Of a stretch of DNA of 64,000 bases, positions 44,289 through 55,590 are shown one piece after another (the first letter of the stretch is position 1; each line of letters begins with the position of its first letter). A program made the position numbers and the translations under genes. Origin of the DNA: Mercenaria mercenaria. Lineage: Eukaryota > Mollusca > Bivalvia > Venerida > Veneridae. A model generated the notes under the pieces. The model did not search any database. It had not been told where the DNA came from and saw nothing but the letters and a program-made list of their open reading frames with translations. The DNA lies in the NCBI RefSeq assembly GCF_021730395.1, contig NC_069362.1, positions 82,352,001 through 82,416,000 of the forward strand, in the 5' to 3' direction.

Positions 44289-44830
44289 CTTTTCGTTTTC
44301 ATTTTCATTCCCATATTTTTGTTTCTTTCTTTGATGGTTTGTATTTGTATGTATGCCTTTATATAAAACAACAGTATGTTTATTATTTGCATGCATTTAG
44401 TCAATATCATCTTTGATATAATGGTAAACTTTTCTGATCTGCCATACTGGCTTATGATACGTCTCTGTTGTGTTGTCACATAGTTCATAAAGTCTAAATA
44501 TTTCAAAATCCCTCCATGGACAGCAGAAATATGGATCGCACACAAAAATAACCCTGTTAACACCTTGACCTTGGAGCTAGGGTTCTCATTTTGGTAAACA
44601 TTTATGCTAAGTACTTTTAAAACCTCTTGATGAATGGCAAAGTTACGATCCGGACACAAAACAGACTGTTTGACTTCTAAGTGTGACCTTGACCTTGTAG
44701 AAAGGGGTCTGAGAGTTACACATGAAACGTCGTCTCATTAAGGTTAATACATTTATGCCAGACTATTTCAAAATACCTTCATGGATGACAGAATTACAGC
44801 CCGGACAAGAATTTACAAAGTTACGGTCGG
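43729..44830 (+). mobile_element. H-family element
   Basis: The 5' end is AACAAGAGATGGCACATTAG then TGACAAACGCCCCCGAGG. Units as in 5690-6215 follow ('ctaggg.tctgggtcttgcgcatgacac...ttatgccaag...tgaatggcaaagttacgatccggacac'). A GT microsatellite interrupts. No clear 3' hairpin. Confidence 0.5.
44251..44286. repeat. (GT)18 microsatellite
   Basis: Eighteen GT dinucleotides within the H element. Confidence 0.95.
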
Positions 44831-44958
44831 CATTAAAATCAAAGAACATACTGTAGTGTAGATAAAAAGTTATTTGCTGAAACATTTTTAAATGGTGTAA
44901 GGATGTTATCATTAAATAAAATCCTAAAATTATCTAATGTTTTTTTTTTCTTGAAAAG

Positions 44959-44997
44959 TGTGTGTGTGTGGGGGGGGGGGGGGGGGGGGGGGGGGGG
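44959..44997. repeat. (GT)n followed by a long G run
   Basis: A short GT repeat continues into an uninterrupted run of about 28 G. Its length may be an assembly or read artefact. Confidence 0.85.
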
Positions 44998-44999
44998 AA

Positions 45000-47730
45000 G
45001 GGGGAGTGATGCATGGACTGACGGGACAGGGACGTGGGTATCCTTACATTTTTCATTTGTCCATAGTCAAATTTTACTTGCTCTGATTTGTAATATTAAA
45101 CCTTCATGAAAGCCCAAATAGACTGGAGATCGAGTTCTTTATTTAGGACAATGAAACGAAAAGCATATCGCAGTAACTGTGGTAAAATATAAGCTGTTGA
45201 AATATTTGCCTTTTAAAGTTTATAAACGCCTGAAATCGCGTAAGCAGTGTTCGGGATCTTTTGAGGTCATGCCCGAAACACTGCCCACGCAATGGTGCAA
45301 AGCCAGATGAATTCAGAGAAAGACTCTTAATAAAATCTGGAAAGTAGATCCCTCGGAAGAACCGGGAACAAGGCAAATAGTGAAAATTGCAGACTCGGTT
45401 TGATTGAGTCTGTTCATGGGCAGTAATGGAAAAAGCAACACTGCCCACGCCGTAAAACGTTCCGACTTGTTTTAGTCATACTTGCGATTTCTGTGTGCTT
45501 TTAATTTTAATTTAGCTGACTACTGGGTCAAATATTTCCTTTGACAGTGACTTATTGTCTCAGCAGTTGGAATTCTACTTACAAATTTGTCATAATACTT
45601 TTCATAAGTTGTTTACGTTTCTGATGTCTTTAAATGTCCTTTTAGTTCTCTGTGTGTAACCCTTGTTTTCCTTTTTTAGTTTTAGTTACAGAATGCTACA
45701 TGCTGATCAATGATGCAAATATTTTTCTTCAGCTACTTTAAGTACATGTAGTTCTTATGGTTCCTTTAGCATGTATATTGTTTCTTCTTTTATGTTGTTT
45801 TTTTTTTTAATGCATGTTGTAAAATGCAACTCTTCTCATTTTTGTGTAGTGTCAGCTAATTTTTTATGTTGCTTTAAATGTGCTAAATCTGTATGTAGTA
45901 AATTACTATTTCGTTTTATTTGCTAGTACATATGTGCTTTTTTGTTTTAATGCGCTGTAACATGTATGTGATAATTTGTGATTTGTTTCCTATCTACTTA
46001 GAGCCAGATGCTTTATTTGCTTTAATGTGGCACAGTGTTTTCACATATTTGCATTTTATTACAGCTGTTTTACTTATGTTGAGCTTATTTACATGTGTTT
46101 GTCGGAAAATAGCTTTAAGCTAGTGTTATATGTTTATACTTTTCCGACGTTAACTAAATCTTCTTGTATCTAAGTCTTCTCTGATATTTTATCATAGTCA
46201 CAGAGTTACAGTGTGCGCGAGCCCTAGTCAAAGAACCCATTATCTTTATCACCTCCATACACTTGAATCAAGACACAATCTAAATGATATTTTATGTTTT
46301 CTCATTTTATACCTGAAAAATATGCTTGTCCGCGGACACACAGAATGAAAAATGCACTTGTCCGCCGGCAAAAAATCACGAGTCGGATAAGTTGGACAAA
46401 GGAATCCCACATCCCTGCCTGGGTGGGTAGATCAAAGATCTTCGAGCATCAGCAGTCCAAAAAAAAGCACAGGCGAACAGCAGTTTTCGTTTGGTTAGGT
46501 GTTTATCCATTCTAAGTTCGTATTTATCCAGCACTGTTTCCTATACCAGTTAGGAATTATCCGCAAATTTAAACCCACCTCATAATCAATACAATTTTTA
46601 AGCTATAAAATTCGATTTCAAACATTGATACTGTTAAACATTGTCAAAGAGATATTTATGGAACTAATACATTTAATAAGTAAGGTCTTACTGCAATTTC
46701 TGGTACGTTAAAACAGTTAGAAACATAAAACATGTTCATTTTGAAGACTTTTTTGAGTACATTTTAATGAATTCCAGCCACATAATGTGACATTTCGATT
46801 GAAATATTTAGTACACAAAACATGTTATCAAAACAGGATATTATGACTATCAAAAGTTTGTCGCTAACATTGCATACTCACATAAAACACGAAAAAAGAC
46901 AAGGAAATTAACTACATACATCATCTTTCTGTAAGCCATGTTGGCACTGAGTTAGGGTCGCTTAACAGAGTTAGGATTATCCGGGTACATGGCGTGATGA
47001 CACTGCATTGACTTTACTGCCCAAAACACACCCTTTAGTCAAGCTGTTACTTCAAGCTGAAGGTGCTTCGTATATGACTTCTACTTGACGTCAAATGGTG
47101 ACGAAGCCTGAACGATTCAGCCAAAATAGACAGAAAATCGACACCCGTATGAGAGTGGATCAAAATTACGTTGGATTATATTGTACTTGAAAAACCTATC
47201 AAGAAAAGTCAGGAACTTCAGTATGGCGGAATATTGAAATAATATCTAAAACGTTTTATTAATATATGAATTGTTTATTAATATATTTTACTGCATACAA
47301 TATTAACTGCAATGATTTCAAAGTAACACCGAATGGGCGCAAAACAATTACTTTTTGGCACGTGTAAATATCTCAAACGTAGGTACCATACTTCAAAATA
47401 TTGGTAAAAATGTCGTCACCGGCATTGACGAAAACTCGCGCGGATTTTTTGTAAATTTAAAGACATTGAAAAATTATCATTGAAACTAAAATAAATGCAA
47501 GTGTCGGCAGATATCTTGTTACTAAATCAAAAGATTTTCCAACGGACTGGTGTTGGTTGCAGGCTATCGTTGGCTCTGGAAATATATCATCTAGTAGGAG
47601 CTGGTCAGACGAGCTGCCACAAATAAAGGGCCACGACTCCAGGGAAAATCATTTAACCATAACATTTCAGCTATGCTAGTATACACAACTAGGCTTGGTT
47701 GGCCCTTGTGTCATGCTAATTTCCAAATGC
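45000..47730. other. Mostly unique sequence
   Basis: It includes an inverted pair around GCAGTGTTCGGGATC / GCCCGAAACACTGCC near 45245-45290, a TTGTCCGCGGACA/TTGTCCGCCGGCA pair near 46325-46370, and an AT-rich remainder. A minus-strand ATG at 46939 followed by a GTGAGT donor at 46881 was considered as a first exon but fits no downstream exon in phase. Confidence 0.35.
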
Positions 47731-47735
47731 TAAAA

Positions 47736-47861
47736 TGTCGTGCGCAGGAGACAAGATGTCGTGCGCACGATATAAGATGTCGTGCGCTCGAAATAATATA
47801 TCGTATGCACGAGATAAGATCTCTTGCGCTCGAGATAAGATGTATTATGCACGAGATAAGA
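47736..47861 (+). repeat. 21-bp tandem repeat, 6 copies
   Basis: Unit TGTCGTGCGCACGAGATAAG plus A. Copies alternate between GTGCGCAC and GCGCTCGAG centres, each locally palindromic. The frame is open through the array and would encode a 7-residue repeat, but nothing suggests a gene. Confidence 0.85.
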
Positions 47862-48588
47862 TGTCGTTCTAAAGACATGTCGAAAAAGGTAAACGGAGAA
47901 GGTCATGAGCCTATCTCATAAAAGAAGGCAATTACTGAAAACAGGCTTGGAGGATCCAGATGGTCCGTGCCCACACCTTCCCCTCAGTCATCAAAGTTGC
48001 ACCCAAATTTTTCGCATTTCATACCTTTATTTCAAAAATTTAGGACGGAAGTTGGGGGTACCTCTTCCCGTATAAACTTTACTCTCTGCACCTTGCCGAT
48101 GATAAACTGGTGCCCCCAATCTAATATTTCTGGATCCGGGCCTGGAAAGCACCCTTGAAAATGAGTCTTCTTGCACGCTTCAATGTCAGACGTGTTGTAC
48201 TACATAGCGTTCATTTTGTATCGATTCTTTCATGAGTGATACTTCTGTAACTGCAAACGATAATCGATAAATACATGTATATCTTAATTTTCAATCAATT
48301 AAAAACAAATTGTATTGTTTCTTTTAATGCTTTCAACTACCCTTTACATCAATACACTAGTAGTCTATTTCATTATCTGGAATGTCAAGCAAAAAACTTT
48401 CAAAGTACAGTGACAGTAGGCAATACCATGCGGACATTTTTGCGTACAAATTTAAAATCGCAGACGAATTATCAAAACCATGTAAAACAAAAATATACAA
48501 TCGTAGCGGGTAATTTGCAAAACTAAAAATAATGTTAAATTGTTGTCATAACAGTGCCAATAACATAAAATATAACATATTTATTTCA

Positions 48589-48856
48589 GTAGGTAAGAGC
48601 GTTGGTCTACGGATCGTGGGGTCGTGAGTTCGATCCCCGGGCGGAGCGTATGTTCTCCGTGACTATTTGATAAACGACATTGTGTCTGAATTCATTAGTC
48701 CTCCACCTCTGATTCATGTGGGGAAGTTGGCAGTTACTTGCGGAAAACAGGTTTGTACTGGTATAGAATCCAGGAACACTGGTTAGGTTAACTGCCCGCC
48801 GTTACATGACTGAAATACTGTTGAAAAACGGCGTTAAACCCAAAACAAACAAACAA
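48589..48856 (+). mobile_element. tRNA-derived SINE with 14-bp target duplication
   Basis: The head (GTAGGTAAGAGCGTTGGTCT...GAGTTCGATCCCCGGGC) is Arg-like (ACG loop) and lacks its first ~15 bases. A central body and the tail ACTGAAATACTGTTGAAAAA, GGCGTTAAACCC, then (AAAC)n follow. ACATATTTATTTCA is flush at both ends (48575-48588, 48857-48870). Confidence 0.92.
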
Positions 48857-49242
48857 ACATATTTATTTCAATTTGTATTCATTTTGCATATGTTACTACG
48901 GCAGTTTGACTTTAAACATTACAAATGCACTGATTCCAATTTATACAACTAAAAAAGTATTAATAACGGCGTAGAGATTGTATAAAGATCGAATACATGC
49001 CACTCTGTTCTTGTTTATATACGCTGGCGAGCACTCCAGCAAAATACAATTGGGATCATGTAGGCCTATATGTTTATTTAAAAGGAAACATATAAAACTA
49101 TATTTAAATTTTCGTGTGACAAGTCCTGCATGAAATAAGATAAAAATTTCGTGAAATCGTCAACTAATGTAGAAATTCTCCATTTATTCCTATAGAAAAT
49201 TTTCATCTTTTAGCGTCAACGGTTTGTAGCTTTTAGCGAGCC

Positions 49243-49393
49243 TAAAATTGTTGTATCATTTAGCGTTAGTTTTGTATCTTTTATATTTAGCGAGCCTCGA
49301 TTTTGTATCATTTAGCGTTGGTTGTATCATTTAGCGTCAGTTTTGTATCATTTAACGTCAGTTGTATCATTTCGCGAAGTTGTATATTTAGCG
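49243..49393 (+). repeat. ~20-27-bp tandem repeat around TTGTATCATTTAGCGT
   Basis: Seven or so copies of TTGTATCATTTAGCG with variable spacers (CAGT, GAGCCTCGA). No hairpins. Confidence 0.75.
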
Positions 49394-49409
49394 TTCCCAC
49401 AGCCCCAAG

Positions 49410-49411
<2 letters not shown>

Positions 49412-49446
<35 letters not shown>
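49412..49446. repeat. (GA)n microsatellite
   Basis: About 17 uninterrupted AG/GA dinucleotides. Confidence 0.95.
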
Positions 49447-49450
<4 letters not shown>

Positions 49451-50068
49451 AGATATAGGCCTGCCCAGTTAACTTAGCCGAAAGACAGTCTGTTCTCCTT
49501 AACGTAACCGGTGTATAGTACCGGTACACACGAAGCCGTATTTCCTGGGAAGAACCAGTACCGGCCTTTAGTTAGGTGGGAGACACTCAAGAGCATCTCA
49601 GAAATTTCCAGTGCCAGGACCAGGATTATTGTGTGTTAGATTAAAACAAAACAGACGTATAAATGTGTATCAACTAGCCATCTTACGAATATGAACTAAT
49701 TTTATCACTTATAGGGAACTGGAAGTGTTTTTCTAACAAATGACTGTTTCTACATGACATTTAATTGTAAAAACAGCTCTACACAGTTAGTTTTAATATT
49801 AAAATCAAGATGAATATATTTGGTGAAGATTTAATATCCGAGGATCAAATATTGTAGTGAAATATCAACATAGTATATCTTTAAATAATAACTCTGTGTA
49901 TCGTTGTATGAAAAAAAACTTTTGGAAACTACTAGTACTCGTTAGTCATGGCGAGAGAAAAAAAAGAATTTCATACACAATTTGATAGAAAATGTATATT
50001 TGACATTGAGACGTAACAACAAAAGTAATAACAAAATTTCAGTTAAGTGCAGTAACTTTGGTGTTATT

Positions 50069-51964
50069 AGAGAGTTTGAGATTTCAACCTTCGCCTTCCC
50101 CTTCAACTTCTCTTGCGAAGTTAACGTATGAAGTTGAAGTTCGATTAAAATTCCTTAAGATTTCAAACTTTAGAATAAACCTTACTTCTTTTAATCCGCC
50201 CATTCAATTTATCAGTAATTATGATCGTTTTTCTCGTGCATTTTGATATCAATTGTCCGAAAGTGCAGGACTTTTACAAGAGGTTTAAGAAATGAAAATT
50301 AAAAAAAACAACATTTCAATTAACATAATCATCGAATGGATATTAGTGCGATTACAATAATAATAATAATAAAAAAAAACAAAACAAAAAAAACATTTTA
50401 TATAAAATGATGTCAGTATACAATGCATGATTGTAAATCATACATGAGAGGAAATAAAAATGGTATTCTATTGTTGATGGTGTTCTTGAAAGATATTACA
50501 GTTAATATTTTTTAAACAAAAACATGAGACATCAACTACAATAAATGCATTCCTCGATATACTTTGAAGTTAAATATATGAGATAAAGCAAACACAAAAT
50601 GCTGTTGACTAGTATTTCATAGTTTTTCTTAAAGGTTTTTTTTTACTTTGGATTGGTACTTTCTACATCGAATTCCTTAAAAGACGCGTTTTACTTGTAG
50701 ACTGTTCCTGTTAAAAATCTAACCTTTTAAAAGATATGTTGATAACATGAGCCAATATACACAATATATGAATACATTTAACAAGCGATTTGAAACAAAT
50801 GTAAGATACTCTCGTGATATCATACGTTTTGGCATCATGACACTCAGTTTGACTCTGTATAATGCCAAACTCTCAGACAGCACAATATAATCGTGCAAAG
50901 TCACCATGTGTCTAGCGAAACAGTCAAGAACTGTTAGGTGGAGACGAAAATTGTCGCACAAAATAAGATGTGGGCATATATACTATTTCATAAGTAAAGC
51001 ATGTGCAGATGAAGGAATTTTAGTTAGAGTGACACCAACTTTAAGAGGGGGTAGTCACACCGAGTTTCAAGACGTTTTTCTTTGTAAAATGTAAGAATCG
51101 AAGGGGGATTGACCCAAATGCCCCTCTGCCATGTTCTGGCTCCGTGCATGTAAAAAATGGAGCTATCCCATACGGCTAACAGGAAACCTCTCGCATCATG
51201 ATATCATAGATCTAAAATTGTCTGATACTTCAAAAAAAATCCGTCTTACTAGTACCATTTTATGTTTATAATTAAAACGCAATTGTCTTATTAAGTGTCC
51301 GGCAGAAACGGGTTGATTCTATTTAGAAGTTAAAATAAAATGTTCCACCAAATGATAATCGCGCGTTATCATTCATTTTTTAAGTAAAATGACTGTCATG
51401 CCATGTGCCTCCATCCAGATTTCTGTCTTTGATGCCGTGTATGTGGACAGAGTAGATGTACAAAGACTGAAGTTTTGACTTTCGTGATATCACAACTTCG
51501 GCCGTTCAAAACTTCACTTCTTACGACAAAAAGGCCCATCTGGTATAATCAATACCGCCTGAGGACACAAATATGCCGTAGAAGTTAAAGTTTGAACAAA
51601 ATCTCAAAGTTTCTCAAAATCAGTTGATAACTTCATACTTCCAGGTTCAATTCAATATATCTGGTTAAAATCATTAGCCAAACAAAACTTCAATATTCTT
51701 ATACGTATTGATAGTGTTTCGCATCAAATTTAGTCCAATTATACATATGGATAATCGAATAACTTAATAAGCAGAAATCCTGAAACTAAGCTTTTTATTT
51801 CACATAGTAATTAAACGAAGTCTTAGGCTTACTTGAAATTACATGGAAAACTTTAGTAGCAACGTCTGATATAAATAAAATACACGCATATAGGTGACGT
51901 TTTACCCCAAATATATATGAGAGACGTTGAAGGGGAAGGCGAAGGTTGAAATCTCAAACTCTCT
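50069..51964. mobile_element. 1.9-kb TIR element, 45-bp near-identical ends
   Basis: The left end 50069-50113 (AGAGAGTTTGAGATTTCAAC, then CTTCGCCTTCCCCTTCAAC) and right end 51920-51964 are inverted copies with a single mismatch. ATT lies flush at both borders. The inside is AT-rich with 'aacttc/gaagtt' words, palindromes (AATGATAATCGCGCGTTATC near 51352) and an 80-residue minus-strand reading frame (50961-50719) that I do not recognise. No transposase motif is visible, so it is probably non-autonomous. The near-identity of the ends suggests a recent insertion. Confidence 0.8.
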
Positions 51965-52327
51965 ATTGTGTAGATTCTGGCTACATTTGCTGTAAAACAT
52001 TTTTGAGTTACTATAAGTATTTACAACATTATACAAAATGTATATGATATCCACCATAAGGCTTATGGCAAAAATATCAGCAAAAACTGACTATAATATC
52101 TATCATGAGCAATAAAACATTTGCAGGAAATCGGCGGCAATGAGTAAACGCACTCACATCAGATATCAATTGACTTTAAACCTTTACAAAGTGATATGGC
52201 ATCTGCACTTTTAACTTGTTGAAGGACAATAACTCTGGTGTTTACATAAAATTATTCGCGTTTCGAAATTACTTTTCTTGGTAGTTTATCCCAGTACTAG
52301 TTTGGTCTGAAGGTTATGCTAGTATAG

Positions 52328-54600
52328 TATGAAACACGCAAAGAATACAATAAAGCAAGAAATGCATTTATTCGAGATAAAAGTCTAATTAATAAGAATA
52401 ATTTCTTGAATAAAAAACAAACGTACATTAAAACAAAACGAAAGTATAAAAGGCTTTTTTACAAGAAAGAAGGTACACGTATATCTAATTTAGCTAAAAC
52501 TAATCCAAAATCTTTTTGGAAAAATGTTAAGCAGCAGTATAAACAAAATAATAATGAATCAAATAGTTTGAATATTAATGATTTATACACGCACTTTAAT
52601 CAGCTTTATGAAACTGAAAATAATAATGCAGACTACGTAATACCGAGTGAGTATACTGTTTTAGACAATGACTTGGACACAGAGTTTTCCATTACAGAAA
52701 TTAAAGCAGCTGTTTCAGCGCAAAGTAATTCCAAAAGTCCAGGGACAGATCAATTGATCTCTGAGGTTTTTAAGAACTCGTTTGACATTATATCTCCTTT
52801 TCTGCATAAACTTTATAATAAAATATTAGATGATGGTATTTTCCCAACAACTTGGGGAGAAGGAATTATAATACCTATTTTTAAAGGAGGGAACGCCGAA
52901 GAAGCTAAAAACTACAGAGGTATCACTTTGAATAATATCCTGTCTAAAATATACTCTAGACTTCTGGTTGCACGTCTCACAAAATGGGCCGAAAAACATG
53001 AGAAACTGATAGATAATCAATTTGGTTTCCAGCGAGGCAAGTCTACAGTAGACTGTATCTTTATTTTACATGCTTTAATTTCTCAAACATTAGCGTCTAA
53101 AAGAAAACTGTATACTGCATTTTTAGATTGGGAAAAAATGTTCGACAAAATAAATAGGCTGTATCTTTGGCATAAATTAATGCAGGAAAATATTAGTTCA
53201 AAATTTATCAAGGCTATAAAATCTATGTATAATGTTGTAAAATCGTATGTGAGATACAAGGCAGATAAATCTTCATATATACAGTCTAATATTGGCGTAA
53301 AACAGGGTGATTCGTCAAGTAGCTTGTTATGTTTATTTTTCTTAAATGATATCATAAACAACATAAATAGCAATATAGATGGTTTGTTGCAAATAAATGA
53401 TCTTAAAATCTTTCTTCTATTATTTGCCGATGACGCGATTATATTTGCGTATGATCCATTTTCTCTTCAGTCAATGTTAAATGACATTGAAAATTACAGT
53501 AATACATGGGGATTACGTTTAAATGTAAACAAAACAAAAGTTATGATTTTCGAAAACGGGCGTCATACCTCCCATGATTTTTATCTTTATGATTCACGTA
53601 TAGAGGTTGTTACAACGTTTAAATATCTAGGCGTTCATCTATTTAAAAACGGAAATTGGAATCGCACGCAAAAATTAGTTGCGCAACATGCTTCGTTTTC
53701 CATGCATAACTTGTTTATTGTAAATAATCAGTTAGAACTGCAAGTGTCACAGAAATTAGGTTTATTTGACACACTTGTAGCTCCTATACTGAATTATGCC
53801 GCAGAAATTTGGGGCTATCATAAAAGCCCGGATGTCGAATTTGTGCACTCTAAATTCTGTCGAAAACTACTGTGTGTGAGAAATTCCACCAATCTGGATG
53901 CTGTTTACGGGGAATTAGGAAGAATTCCGATGTATATTTATAGGAAACTAATAATTATAAAATACTGGCTTAAAGTTTTACAACAGAAAGATACTTCTTT
54001 ATTGTTTAAAACGTATTGTATGTTAAAGACTGATGTTGATAATGGCGTTACCTATAACCAAACCAGTTGGGCGTATCAAGTAAAATGTATATTAGATCAA
54101 GCAGGGTTAGCGTATTTGTGGCAAAATCAATTTACTATGTTGTTAAATTATAATATCATTAGATAAAGAATTATAGACATATATCATCAAACCTGGTATG
54201 CGGCAATTAATAATTCACCTCGTTTAGAAACATATTGTTTATTCAAACATTCATTTGCTTTTGAGTCGTACTTAGACAAAATACAAGAGAAAAAATACAG
54301 AATAGCCTTAACTAAATTTCGAACTTCTTCCCATGATCTTTTCATAGAAACAGGTAGACATGTTAATGTTCCAAGAAATAATAGAATATGTGTTCAATGT
54401 AGATCAAATATGGTTGAAAATGAATTTCATCATCTTTTAATATGTACTAAATACAAAGATCTCAGACAAAAATTATAAAGAAATATTATTTTACATGGCC
54501 TACGCTTCAAAAACTATCTAACCTTTTGTCAATAAAATCTAGAAATGTGTTAATAAATTTGTCCAAATTCTTATACCATGCAAGTAAAATCAGAAACTAA
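52328..54600 (+). pseudogene. LINE 1 reverse transcriptase ORF
   Basis: A 586-residue open stretch (52406-54166) holds the RT fold in order: SPGTDQLISEVFKN, NYRGITLNNILSKIYSRLL, FGFQRGKSTVD, the first catalytic Asp in FLDWEKMFD, GVKQGDSSSSLL and the FADDAIIF catalytic pair. The frame also continues upstream without an ATG. TAA at 54164 interrupts it; the same frame then carries a zinc-knuckle-like CX2C...HX4C (ICVQC...HHLLIC). One base appears lost near 54473, after which YYFTWPTLQKLSNLLSI runs to TAA at 54598-54600. Only two breaks, so a fairly young copy; truncation alone makes it inactive. Confidence 0.88.
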
Positions 54601-54711
54601 GTACATGTAAGATCTTCCGTAAAGCTATGTTCGTGTTGGAGTTGTCAGTTTGCTATAGACATTGTAAAATGTTTAATGCAATAAATTTATTGTTGTTGTT
54701 GTTGTTGTTGT
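52328..54711 (+). mobile_element. LINE copy 1, 5'-truncated, (TTG)n tail
   Basis: It starts within the linker between endonuclease and RT and ends with AATGCAATAAATTTA and a (TTG)7 tail at 54690-54711. Its protein is clearly related to LINE copy 2 downstream in the same orientation. No target duplication was found. APE-type non-LTR class; the exact clade is uncertain. Confidence 0.88.
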
Positions 54712-54728
54712 ATATTTGGGCGCTCTTT

Positions 54729-55585
54729 CACGGGTGGTAAACGCGCAATCCAATTCCCACTGGGAATACGCTAAAAATGGGTTGCGCGACTTCCGGTGCT
54801 GGTGTTGCGCATCAATATATACACAATCGAGGTAGGTTGGTTTTTGTTTTTGTAAATAATGACACATTTACGAGTGCTTTCGAAAAAAAGCAAAATGCTA
54901 TTCGACACAAAAATGAATAAAGATCATATGTGTGAAATACCAACCTTTTAATTTAAGAATCAGCTCTGTTATCACAAAAACTCTGCTGGCTCGAGCTGTC
55001 AAAAAGCATGGAATCATGAAAAATGCAAATTTTCTATTGGCAAAAAATATTCGGGAATGGGGTTGCGCCCCGGGAATGGAGTTGCGCGTATACATTATAT
55101 ACATTATGATGTATACGAGCAACTCCATTCCCGGTGCGCAACCCCATTCTCGATGCTTTTTTTTTGTCAATTATGTCCCAGTAAGCAGGATTTGAAGCAA
55201 ATAATTTTGATATTCGTTACTTCAAAACAGTTGAGTTATCATAAAAAGCATCAGATGTCCTCAGATTAGGCATATGAGGTCAGAAACTTCCATTTTTGTT
55301 GATTTCATACTTTTTTCACGCTTCTTGTTCGCCTGCGTTTTCGTGATATTAGAGTCGAAACAAATTACAAACCAGATATTTTACACATATGATGTATTAT
55401 CATATTTGTGTCGAATAGCATTTTTCTTTTTTCGAGAAAATTTATACTTGTCTCATACTAAGCAAAAACATAACTTCACATACCTCAATTTCGTCTTTTT
55501 TACGCGCAACACCAGCACCGGACGTTGCGCAACCCATTTTAAGCGTATTTCCGGCGGGAATTGGATTGCGCGTTTACCACCCGTG
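54729..55585. mobile_element. 857-bp long-arm foldback element
   Basis: The 82-bp ends (CACGGGTGGTAAACGCGCAA...) pair at over 90 percent. Weaker pairing continues inward for about 300 bases (for example ATGCTATTCGACACAAA on both arms). TCTTT is flush at both borders (54724-54728, 55586-55590). The 5-base duplication and CAC ends recall Transib, but the superfamily is unproven. It contains an inner palindrome at 55051-55153. Confidence 0.85.
55051..55153. repeat. Inner palindrome within the foldback element
   Basis: TCGGGAATGGGGTTGCGCCC, CGGGAATGGAGTTGCGCG pairs with its complement across a short TATATACATTATG loop, with three or four mismatches in 45. Each arm is itself two copies of GGGAATGGRGTTGCGC, a word close to GGGAATTGGATTGCGC in the outer ends. 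Confidence 0.8.
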
Positions 55586-55590
55586 TCTTT

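Noticed and set aside
44219-44659. 146-residue minus-strand ORF with a His-Thr repeat
   Set aside because: The repeat is the translated (GT)n microsatellite and the rest is H-element body.
46882-46939. First exon of the TEFM-like gene (minus-strand ATG with GTGAGT donor)
   Set aside because: The donor leaves phase 1, but exon A at 35114 offers only phase 0 or 2 acceptors. The peptide is hydrophobic without a clear presequence.
47673-47921. 82-residue open frame with a heptad-like repeat
   Set aside because: It is a translation of the 21-bp tandem array. No start context, splice sites or family resemblance.
50719-50961. 80-residue minus-strand ORF inside the 1.9-kb TIR element as a transposase
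   Set aside because: No DDE/D or other catalytic pattern and far too short. Kept only as an unrecognised frame.
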